Both the position numbers and the translations under genes were made by a program. From Methanothrix harundinacea (lineage in GTDB: Archaea; Halobacteriota; Methanosarcinia; Methanotrichales; Methanotrichaceae): a stretch of 64,000 nucleotides of DNA. The notes beneath the pieces were generated by a model. That model ran no database searches, was not told the DNA's origin, and saw only the letters and a program-made list of their open reading frames with translations. The stretch spans positions 39,128 through 103,127 of the forward strand of contig DAXT01000013.1 in the NCBI GenBank assembly GCA_002506535.1. Direction: 5' to 3'. Of the stretch, positions 33,151 through 40,117 are shown piece by piece (within the stretch, counting starts at the first letter, position 1; each line of letters begins with the position of its first letter).

Positions 33151-33843
33151 CATCCAGTCGTCCCAGACCTTCCCCTTATCGGCTAGGACGGAGGAGATCT
33201 TCTCCGCCATATCGAAGGGGATCCCCACCACCACGAAGTCGTCCTCTAATCCAGCGTTCTTCGCGGCGCCGTCGCAGCCGAGGGAGACGTTGACGTCCCC
33301 CTTCAATATCGGCGAGGAGGTGGCATCGACGCAGAAGGACTGGATCCCGGAGGTGTCGAAGTTCACCCTCCCCCCATCCTTGTAGAGGGCGGCCTGGACT
33401 ATCCTCCTCGCCTGGAAGGGCTTTCCGACGAAGATGACGACGTCCGGCTTCACCCTCATCTTCTCCAGGGGTCCGACGAGGGTGGCGACGGTCCTCCCCG
33501 CCTCCTGGGCCGGGAAGGAGGAGACGATCTTCGAGCCAGCCTCCTTCGTTTCGACCTTGTTTAGCTTCGAGAAGTATAGGTTCCCCGAGGATATGTTCTC
33601 GGGAAACTCGTTGAGGCCCAGGCCCGCTGACCCGCCCTTGCATGAGTGGAGATCGGGGCCTGCCAGGGTCGTCTCTCCCCGGAGCCTCGCCGCCTGGACC
33701 ATCTCGCAGTAGCGCAGCGGCTCATCTATCATCTTCAGATCCCCGGGGATATCACCAGCGTTCTTGAATAGCTTCACGCCAACAGGGTTAGTTTCCAGGT
33801 GGAGTGTCTCCACCAGGGTCTTCGCCATAATATCAAGTTCCAT
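33142..33843 (-). CDS. DUF169 family protein
   Basis: A 233-residue soluble protein matching DUF169. Landmarks are NPVGVKLFKNAGDIPGDLKMIDEPLRYCEMVQAAR (about residues 18-52), an SCKGGSAGLGLNEFPENISSGNLY segment (near 66-90) and GCDGAAKNAGLEDDFVVVGIPFDMAEKISSVL near the end. Conserved Cys are in RYCEMVQ, HSCKGG, SFCVDA and LGCDGA. The family is common in methanogens and anaerobes without a fixed function. ATG 33843 has GAGAGGT 7 nt upstream. The 3' end overlaps a 13-bp tandem repeat. Confidence 0.85.
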   Translation of the reverse strand: MELDIMAKTLVETLHLETNPVGVKLFKNAGDIPGDLKMIDEPLRYCEMVQAARLRGETTLAGPDLHSCKGGSAGLGLNEFPENISSGNLYFSKLNKVETKEAGSKIVSSFPAQEAGRTVATLVGPLEKMRVKPDVVIFVGKPFQARRIVQAALYKDGGRVNFDTSGIQSFCVDATSSPILKGDVNVSLGCDGAAKNAGLEDDFVVVGIPFDMAEKISSVLADKGKVWDDWMRS

Positions 33844-34020
33844 GGAGAATACCTCTCTAGTTTGTGCCTGGAGGTGGGTTTGTGCCAGGCCTACATCACT
33901 CTTGCGCTTAGAGGGCCTGATCGATTTGGGCATTTAGCTTTGGAGCTTGTCGGAGGGGTAAAGTATCAAAATAGTGGGAAAAGCCTGACTGACCCCTCTC
34001 CGGCCCGGCGTTTTGATATA

Positions 34021-34036
34021 CTATATTATCCTATAG
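34021..34036. promoter_or_regulatory. Candidate autoregulatory operator of the toxin-antitoxin pair
   Basis: CTATATTATCCTATAG is an inverted repeat (CTATA/TATAG arms) 8 nt before the antitoxin ATG, within an AT-rich promoter (GATATACTATATTATCC). The ribbon-helix-helix-like antitoxin would be expected to bind such a site. Confidence 0.5.
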
Positions 34037-34044
34037 CAAGATAT

Positions 34045-34281
34045 ATGGCTGAGACGACGACGATCGTGATCCGTCAGGAGACGAAGGCGCGCCTCGACGA
34101 GCTGAAGCGCCACCCACGGGAGAGCTACAACGACGTAGTCGATCGGCTTGCCAGCATGGCCACGGACGATGAGCCCCTCAGCGAGGAGACGCTCAAGAGG
34201 ATCGAAGAGGCTCTCGATGACCTGAAAGCTGGCCGATTCCGCACCGAGGAGGAGATGGAGGCTGAGCTGGAGCTTCGGTGA
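34045..34281 (+). CDS. Antitoxin, ribbon-helix-helix-like (RelB/VapB-type)
   Basis: A 78-residue protein. The N-terminus TTTIVIRQETKARLDELKRHPRESYNDVVDRLASM is a typical ribbon-helix-helix: beta strand IVIR, then two helices (archaeal UPF0330/DUF7557-like antitoxins). The acidic C-terminal half (SEETLKRIEEALDDLKAGRFRTEEEMEAEL) would wrap the toxin. Start ATG 34045 follows the operator-like inverted repeat. Its TGA overlaps the toxin ATG by one base (TGATG), standard for such modules. Confidence 0.88.
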   Translation: MAETTTIVIRQETKARLDELKRHPRESYNDVVDRLASMATDDEPLSEETLKRIEEALDDLKAGRFRTEEEMEAELELR

Positions 34282-34544
34282 TGCACACCGTCATCTACTC
34301 GCAGGCCGCCCGGAAGGATCTCAAGAGCCTTCCAGGAGATCTTTCAAAGAGGATCTTTAGCGCCGTAGGCGCCATCAAAAAGGACCCTTACTCCTACGTC
34401 AAGAAGATCAAGGGATCTGCGAAGTGTCCCATCCATTCTCTAAGGGTCGGAGACTTTCGAGTGATAATGACGATCGAAGGTGACCGGATGATCATATTCG
34501 TCATCGAAGCTGGTCCGAGGAGCACGATGTACCGGAAATATTAG
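34281..34544 (+). CDS. RelE/ParE-family toxin
   Basis: An 87-residue toxin. It follows the RelE fold: VIYSQAARKDLKSLPGDLSKRIFSAVGAIKKDP (about residues 5-37), KKIKGSAKCPIHSLRVGDFRVIMTIEGDRMIIFVIEAGPRSTMYRKY (about 41-87). Conserved basic residues of the RelE catalytic face are visible (Lys in VKKIKG, Arg in LRVGDFRV, the closing RSTMYRKY). RelE toxins cut ribosome-bound mRNA. Translation is coupled to the antitoxin. Confidence 0.9.
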   Translation: MHTVIYSQAARKDLKSLPGDLSKRIFSAVGAIKKDPYSYVKKIKGSAKCPIHSLRVGDFRVIMTIEGDRMIIFVIEAGPRSTMYRKY

Positions 34545-34577
34545 TCCTCTATAGTCCAGGTCTCGGTAGAATCGTCG

Positions 34578-35756
34578 CTATCTCCTCTGATCCAGCGCCT
34601 TGAGATAGCACCCTTTTGCCCTCTCGCTGAAGCAGACAAGCATCACCTTCTCGATCGCGCCGTTCTTCTCCATAAAATCCCTGATCTCGCCAACGGCGAT
34701 CCTTGCGGCCCGCTCCACCGGAAACCCGTAGGCTCCGGTGCTGATGGCCGGAAAGGCGATCGTCTTGGCCCCCCTCTCGTCGGCGAGGGAGATGCAGCTA
34801 CGGTAGGCCTTCGCCAGAATCTCGTCCTCCCCCTGGCGTCCCCCATGCCAGACCGGCCCCACGGTGTGGATCACCATCTTCGCGGGGAGGTCGTACCCTC
34901 CCGTGATCCTCGCCTCGCCGGGAGGGCAGCCGCCGAGGGTCCGGCACTCCTCCAGGAGGCGGGGGCCCGCCGCCTTATGTATCGCCCCGTCGACCCCCCC
35001 GCCCCCCAGGAGGGTGGGGTTGGCGGCGTTGACGATGGCGTCTACCTCCATCTCTGTTATGTCGCCGAGGACGACTCTGATCCTTACGCTGGCGATATCT
35101 TCCGATCCCCTCGATCTTGGATCCTGCCCAGGGGCGGGTCGGCCGAAAGCCCCTCCTTCTACATCGGGGGGATAAAGGCTTCCGACAATATCCCCCACCT
35201 CTACGAGCCAAGATCTCCTCTCCTCCGGGGTGCTGGTCACCACCACCGAGAAGGTCCTCCTCCGGACGTCAGAGACGCCGCAGAGGCCGAAGACGCACCT
35301 CTTCCATAGATCTTCGAGGGGATCGCCGAAGGCCTCTCTCTCCCTTCTTTCCGGCGTGTTGGAGGTGTTGAATATGAGGGCGGACCTAGCCTTCAGAAGG
35401 CCGACGGGGACCCCCTCGCCGCCGTCCCCCTCGAGGAACTCGTAGGCGACCCCGGGCCTCATAACCCGGTCGACCCAGCCCTTGAGGATCGCCGGAGGCT
35501 GCCCCCACCAGTTGGGGTGGACTATGACTATCCCTTCGGCTCCGGCTATCTCGTCGCAATGACTCTGGACGGCGAGATCGACGGCTCCGCCCCTGGGGAT
35601 CTCGGGTCCGGGGAGGATCGGGTCGAACCCCTCCCGGTAGAGGTCGTGGTAAGAGACGAGGTGGCCGTTCTTCTCCAGGGCGTCCACCGCCGCCTCCGCT
35701 ATGGCGTGGTTGAAGCTACCGGGGTCGGGATGGCCGAGGATGACGGATATTCTCAT
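34578..35756 (-). CDS. Fusion of NAD(P)H:quinone-reductase-like flavodoxin domain and macrodomain
   Basis: A 392-residue two-domain protein. Residues 1-200 are an NQO1/KefF-like flavodoxin fold: ISVILGHPDPGSFNHAIAEAAVDALEKNGHLVSYHDLYREGFDPIL, IVIVHPNWWGQPPAILKGWVDRVMRPGVAYEF. Residues about 222-390 are a MacroD-type macrodomain: IRVVLGDITEMEVDAIVNAANPTLLGGGGVDGAIHKAAGP, GEARITGGYDLPAKMVIHTVGP, and FPAISTGAYGFPVERAARIA, with all ADP-ribose loops intact. MacroD enzymes remove ADP-ribose from protein or O-acetyl-ADP-ribose. A Gly/Pro-rich linker (about 200-221) joins the halves. The fusion suggests coupling of quinone/flavin redox with NAD or ADP-ribose turnover. Confidence 0.92.
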   Translation of the reverse strand: MRISVILGHPDPGSFNHAIAEAAVDALEKNGHLVSYHDLYREGFDPILPGPEIPRGGAVDLAVQSHCDEIAGAEGIVIVHPNWWGQPPAILKGWVDRVMRPGVAYEFLEGDGGEGVPVGLLKARSALIFNTSNTPERREREAFGDPLEDLWKRCVFGLCGVSDVRRRTFSVVVTSTPEERRSWLVEVGDIVGSLYPPDVEGGAFGRPAPGQDPRSRGSEDIASVRIRVVLGDITEMEVDAIVNAANPTLLGGGGVDGAIHKAAGPRLLEECRTLGGCPPGEARITGGYDLPAKMVIHTVGPVWHGGRQGEDEILAKAYRSCISLADERGAKTIAFPAISTGAYGFPVERAARIAVGEIRDFMEKNGAIEKVMLVCFSERAKGCYLKALDQRR

Positions 35757-35868
35757 GGGTTCAATGGAAAAAACGGAGGAATCTCACTTAGTCTATCGTC
35801 GATTCTGGGGCGGGTGGAATGCTGGCGGGATCGGCCCACCAGCCCCTGACCCATAACCCCTTGCGCCT

Positions 35869-36426
35869 CTACTTCTTCTCCTCTTCCTTCTTGCCGGGGG
35901 CCTTCGCCTGCTCGTAGGCGAGGATCGAGGCCTTGGCGTGGACCCTGACGAAGGCGCTATCGTCCTCTTCGGCCGCCTTCTTCAGGATCGAGAGGGACTC
36001 TTCGTCCATCATCTCCCCCAGAATCCAAGCGGCTCCGCCCCTGATCTCCTCGCTGGTGTCTCTGTCGGCGAGGAGCTGCGCCATCCTCTTCTGGACGAGG
36101 CTCTTTCCGAGGGCGGCGAGCCCCACCATGGCGTTCGCCTTGACGACGTCCTCGGGGTCCTTGAGGGCGGAGACGAGGGGCTCCACCACTTCTGGACCGC
36201 CCTTCTTGGCGAGGGCGTTGACGGCGTTCGCCCTGACGAGCATGTTACCCTCTTTCGTCACCACCTCGGCGAGCCGCTCGGCGGTCCAGGTGGCGTCGGG
36301 GAGGTCCTCGGGAACCTGGGGGCCTGCCAGGGCGTCGATCGCCTCCGTCTCTCCCAGGGGGACTGCCGCAGGCTTCTGCTTCTCTGCTGTCTTCTTCGCC
36401 TTCTTCTCCTTCTTGCCTTCTGACAT
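35869..36426 (-). CDS. HEAT-repeat protein
   Basis: A 185-residue protein. The basic, low-complexity N-terminus (Lys/Glu/Ala, residues 1-22) and Lys/Glu tail flank about four HEAT/PBS-lyase-type helical pairs: NMLVRANAVNALAKKGGPEVVEPLVSALKDPED, VVKANAMVGLAALGKSLVQKRMAQLLADRDT, SEEIRGGAAWILGEMMDEESLSILKKAAEEDD and SAFVRVHAKASILAYEQA. A protein-binding scaffold is likely. It lies 17 bp downstream of iorB, so it is co-transcribed, though a link to IorAB is only inferred. Confidence 0.85.
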   Translation of the reverse strand: MSEGKKEKKAKKTAEKQKPAAVPLGETEAIDALAGPQVPEDLPDATWTAERLAEVVTKEGNMLVRANAVNALAKKGGPEVVEPLVSALKDPEDVVKANAMVGLAALGKSLVQKRMAQLLADRDTSEEIRGGAAWILGEMMDEESLSILKKAAEEDDSAFVRVHAKASILAYEQAKAPGKKEEEKK

Positions 36427-36443
36427 GGACTATCCCTTGCTGC

Positions 36444-37031
36444 CTATTCTACTTCAATTTTTCCAAGTTCGAAGGCCTTCCGGTTGACCTCCAGGAACTT
36501 CGCGGGGACGATCTTCGAGAGGGCTTCCTGGAGCGGTTCCTCTCCGATGGGAAGGTGCCTTGCGAGGGCCCCCAGCATCACGACGTTAGCGGCCTGGGGG
36601 CTTCCCGCCTCCGCGGCAAGCCCTGTGGCGTCCATCGGATAGACCCGGGAGGACGCCTCCCGGAGGGGGGCGAGGATCTCCTCGATGGACGGGTAAGTGG
36701 CCTGGCCGGTGGTGACGGTGACGGGCAACAACGGCCTCGTATTCACCAGGGCGACCCCCTCGGGGGCGAGGTAGCTCGCGTACCTGAGGGCTTCTGCCGG
36801 CTCCATGGCTACGAGGACGTCCGCTCCCCCCGGGGATATCATGGCGCTGTAGCGGCAGCCGACCCTGATGTGGTTTATGACGCTTCCGCCCCGCTGGGCC
36901 ATCCCGTGGGTCTCGACACCCCGGACAGATAGCCCTGAGAGCATGGCGGCTCTTCCTATGATCTCGGATATCAGGATCACCCCCTGGCCGCCGACCCCGA
37001 CGACGACGACGTCGCAATCTGAGGTCCTCAT
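36444..37031 (-). CDS. iorB: Indolepyruvate:ferredoxin oxidoreductase, beta subunit
   Basis: A 195-residue gamma-domain-type subunit (PF01558). Motifs are DVVVVGVGGQGVILISEIIGRAA (about residues 6-28), GVETHGMAQRGGSVINHIRVG (about 37-57) and SPGGADVLVAMEPAEALRYASYL (about 65-87). It pairs with IorA to oxidise aryl-pyruvates to aryl-acetyl-CoA with ferredoxin, or in reverse to make aromatic amino-acid precursors. ATG 37031 overlaps the iorA stop (ATGA), so translation is coupled. An upstream in-frame start at 37061 lies inside iorA. Confidence 0.95.
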   Translation of the reverse strand: MRTSDCDVVVVGVGGQGVILISEIIGRAAMLSGLSVRGVETHGMAQRGGSVINHIRVGCRYSAMISPGGADVLVAMEPAEALRYASYLAPEGVALVNTRPLLPVTVTTGQATYPSIEEILAPLREASSRVYPMDATGLAAEAGSPQAANVVMLGALARHLPIGEEPLQEALSKIVPAKFLEVNRKAFELGKIEVE

Positions 37032-38833
37032 CTCGCCACCTCCATCGCCTGCTGGGGGCATATCTCAGCGCATACACCGCAGCCGGAGCAGAGGGCGTTG
37101 ATCCTGGCGACCTTTCCGTCGAACTCTATGGCGGGACAGCCGAAGCTGACGCAGAGCTTGCAGCCGCCGCACTTCTCTTCGTCTACCACCAGCCTGGGCC
37201 TCCTGATCCCGGCCCTGATATCGCTGATGACGCAAGACCTCTTCGCCACCACCACCGAGAGGCCGGGATGATCTTTCGCCCTCTCGAAGGTCTCTATCAT
37301 GGAGGCGAGGTCGTAGGGGTCGGCGGTCTCGACGAGCCCCGCCCCGAGGGACCGGCAGATCTCCGGGAGGGATATGGTCGGCGACTCTTCACCGGCGGCC
37401 GTGGTACCCGAACCGGGATGGGGCTGGTGGCCGGTCATGGCGGTGATGGAGTTGTCGAGGATCGCAACGGTCATCCTCGCCCCGTTGTAGGCGGCGTTGA
37501 GAAGACCGGTGAGCCCCGAGTGGAGGAATGTGGAGTCTCCCAGGACGGCGCAAATCCCCCGTTCTTCCCCCCCGAACCTGATACCCGCCCCGACGGTGAT
37601 GGACGCCCCCATGCAGAGGCAGGTGTCGACGGTCCCCATCCCGACCCCCATGGTGTAGCAGCCGATGTCGTTTGGAAATATGGCGTCCTTGCCGAAGGCC
37701 TTCCTCATGGCGTAGTAGGCGGCCCGGTGACTGCAGCCCGGACAGAGGGCCGGCGGCCTCGGTGGCAGGATCGAGAGGACCTCCCGGCTCATCCTCGGAG
37801 CCGTCCTCTCGGGAAGGCCGATCATGCGAGAGACGGCGTTCCTGACGGTGAGGGGGTCGAGCTCCCCGACCTTCGGAAGATGCCCGGACCTCTTGCCGAG
37901 GATCTCGACACCGGGGTTTCTCTCCTTTGCCACCATCTCAACGAACTCCTCTAGGACCGGGTCCATCTCCTCCACCACCAGGATCCGATCGACCTTCTCC
38001 AGGAAGTCGCCGACGGTCGTCCTGGGGATGGGGTAGGTGCCTATCCTCAGGAGGGAGACGTCCGCCTCCATCTGTGCTATCGCCTCCTCGGCGTAGAGCC
38101 CCCCTATCCCCGAACCGACGACCCCGACCTCACCCCTCATCTGCGACCAGTTCCAATCCTCTTTCGCGAGAGCAGCCTCGATCCCGGCCTGCTTCTCCAG
38201 AAGCTCGGCGTGGAGGGGCCGGGCGTGGGCGGGGAGGGCGACCCTGCGAGGGGGGTTCTTCTCGAAGCCGGGGCTTGCCTTCCTCTCTCTTGGAGTCCCC
38301 ACATCGACGGTCGCCCTGGCGTGGGAGACCCTCGTCGTCGGCCTCAGCATCACCGGAAGGCCGAACTCCTCCGAGAGGCTGAAGGCCCGCAGGGTCATGT
38401 CCCTCGCCTCCTGGGGGTCGGCGGGGTCGAGGCAGGGGACCCGGGCGAACGCGGCATAACGCCTGGAGTCCTGCTCGTTCTGAGAGGAGTGGCAGTAGGG
38501 GTCGTCGGCGGAGATGACCACCATCCCTCCCCCGACGCCCAGGTAAGGCAGGGTCATGAAGGGGTCTGCGGCGACGTTGAGGCCGACGTGCTTCATGGTG
38601 ACGGCTGCCCGGGCACCGGTCCAGGAGGCTCCGATCGCCACCTCCATCGCCACCTTCTCGTTCACAGACCATTCGACGTGGATCCCGTGCTCCTTTGCGA
38701 GGGGGGCGAGATGCTCCACGATCTCCGAGGAGGGAGTTCCTGGGTAGCCGGAGATGACCCCCGCTCCCGCTTCCAGGATGCCCCTGGCGATGGCGACGTT
38801 TCCGAGCAAGTATTCTCTCAATATGATGACCAT
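37028..38833 (-). CDS. iorA: Indolepyruvate:ferredoxin oxidoreductase, alpha subunit
   Basis: A 601-residue thiamine-diphosphate enzyme. The N-terminal pyrimidine-binding domain begins LLGNVAIARGILEAGAGVISGYPGTPSSEIVEHLA (about residues 8-42). The ThDP-binding segment is GDSTFLHSGLTGLLNAAYNGARMTVAILDNSITAMTGHQPHPG (about 435-475). Two [4Fe-4S] motifs close the protein: CGGCKLCVSFGCP (about 560) and CSGCGVCAEICP (about 585). Length and domain order are typical of archaeal IorA. First gene of iorA-iorB-HEAT. Confidence 0.96.
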   Translation of the reverse strand: MVIILREYLLGNVAIARGILEAGAGVISGYPGTPSSEIVEHLAPLAKEHGIHVEWSVNEKVAMEVAIGASWTGARAAVTMKHVGLNVAADPFMTLPYLGVGGGMVVISADDPYCHSSQNEQDSRRYAAFARVPCLDPADPQEARDMTLRAFSLSEEFGLPVMLRPTTRVSHARATVDVGTPRERKASPGFEKNPPRRVALPAHARPLHAELLEKQAGIEAALAKEDWNWSQMRGEVGVVGSGIGGLYAEEAIAQMEADVSLLRIGTYPIPRTTVGDFLEKVDRILVVEEMDPVLEEFVEMVAKERNPGVEILGKRSGHLPKVGELDPLTVRNAVSRMIGLPERTAPRMSREVLSILPPRPPALCPGCSHRAAYYAMRKAFGKDAIFPNDIGCYTMGVGMGTVDTCLCMGASITVGAGIRFGGEERGICAVLGDSTFLHSGLTGLLNAAYNGARMTVAILDNSITAMTGHQPHPGSGTTAAGEESPTISLPEICRSLGAGLVETADPYDLASMIETFERAKDHPGLSVVVAKRSCVISDIRAGIRRPRLVVDEEKCGGCKLCVSFGCPAIEFDGKVARINALCSGCGVCAEICPQQAMEVAR

Positions 38834-39046
38834 CCTTGAAGTTGGTTCGTCTGCGGGGCCGCTGCCCCGTCTCTCTTATCGTCCGGTCATGAAAGATCGC
38901 CCCTTCGATAAAGCCGTTTCGAGGCCGGAGGATCTTACGCCATGGACCCCGAGGACCTCCGGTCGAAGAATTTATCCCCTATCGATGATGGTGATCTTCG
39001 GCAGACGGCAAAGGGACGAAGATGCCGTTCTGCGGATGTGATCCTC

Positions 39047-39856
39047 ATGAAAAGATCTCGATATCCAATTCTTTCAGCCTTGATCCTCATCCTCGCGGCC
39101 CTCGCCTCCCTCTCGGCCGGAGCCGCGCAAACGGGACTTTCGATAGATCGGGACCGGGAGGTCCTCTTCCAGGTATCGACGATAGACGCCCTCCTCCTGG
39201 CCGTCTACGACGGCGTCCTCCCCGTGGGCGAACTGAAGGAGAAGGGCGACTTCGGCATAGGGACCTTCGATAAGCTCGCAGGGGAGATGATCCTCCTCGA
39301 CGGCGTCTGCTACCAGGTGAAGGAGGACGGCGTCGCTTACGTCGTATCCGACGATCTGACGACCCCCTTCGCCTCCGTCACCTTCTTCGACCATGACGAG
39401 ACGGTCCTGATCGAGGAGGCGGCAAACCTGACGGAGTTCGTCGGGATCCTGGAGGCCTCCCTCCCGTCGAAGAACGCCTTCTACGCCGTGAGGATCGACG
39501 GCACCTTCCCCTACGTCAGGACGAGGTCCGTCCCCGCCCAGGAGAGGCCCTACCCGCTCCTCGCCGACGCCGTTTCTGACCAGACGGTCTTCGAGTTTGT
39601 GAACGCCTCAGGGACCATCGTCGGGTTCTGGACCCCGCAGTTCGCGGCGGGGATAAACGTCCCGGGAAGCCACCTACACTTCATCACAGATGATCGGACG
39701 GCGGGAGGCCACATCCTAGACCTGCGGGTCGATGGCGTCGAAGTGGCCCTGGACGTGACGGCCAGCATATTGATGGCCCTCCCCACGGCAGGAGACTTCT
39801 TCGATCTCGACCTCACTGGCGACCTCTCGGCGGACCTGGAGAAGGTGGAGAAGTAG
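39047..39856 (+). CDS. Exported alpha-acetolactate decarboxylase
   Basis: A 269-residue protein. A signal peptide (YPILSALILILAALASLSAGAAQ, about residues 5-28) is followed by the BudA/AlsD fold. Family landmarks are VLFQVSTIDALLLAVYDGVLPVGELKEKGDFGIGTFDKLAGEMILLDGVCYQV (about 38-90), TTPFASVTFF (about 104-113), VRTRSVPAQERPYPLL (about 150-165) and the zinc segment HLHFITDDRTAGGHILDLRV (about 207-226, with its His ligands). The enzyme turns acetolactate into acetoin. Start 39047 has no strong ribosome site but is the only one giving a clean signal peptide. Export is unusual for an archaeal member. Confidence 0.9.
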   Translation: MKRSRYPILSALILILAALASLSAGAAQTGLSIDRDREVLFQVSTIDALLLAVYDGVLPVGELKEKGDFGIGTFDKLAGEMILLDGVCYQVKEDGVAYVVSDDLTTPFASVTFFDHDETVLIEEAANLTEFVGILEASLPSKNAFYAVRIDGTFPYVRTRSVPAQERPYPLLADAVSDQTVFEFVNASGTIVGFWTPQFAAGINVPGSHLHFITDDRTAGGHILDLRVDGVEVALDVTASILMALPTAGDFFDLDLTGDLSADLEKVEK

Positions 39857-40117
39857 AGCTACAACGAAGGTGATGAGGCGAAGAGCACGACCGACTAAAA
39901 TCAGGGGAGACATAGAGCGGCGGCAGCCGCATCTCCTTGGTCAAATTGGAGCTGAGCCTTCTTCAGCAACGAGCTCGTATGCCTAAATGATTTTTTTTTA
40001 AATTTGTTTTATTTAAAACAACCAGAAAGTTTATTTACAGTAACTCTCTATAATAACTTTGGTGGATTAGACTGAGGCCTGTCCATCAGTTCGGTCAATT
40101 AATGTGGGTGGTAAAAG
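39857..40117. other. AT-rich promoter region before the HHH protein gene
   Basis: The first 130 bp carry nothing recognisable. From 39988 to 40060 the sequence is strikingly AT-rich (T9, TTTAAATTTG, TTTTATTTAAAAC). A TATA element TATAATAA is at 40049-40056, and GGGTGG lies 5-10 nt before ATG 40118. The composition contrasts with the GC-rich surroundings. Confidence 0.55.
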
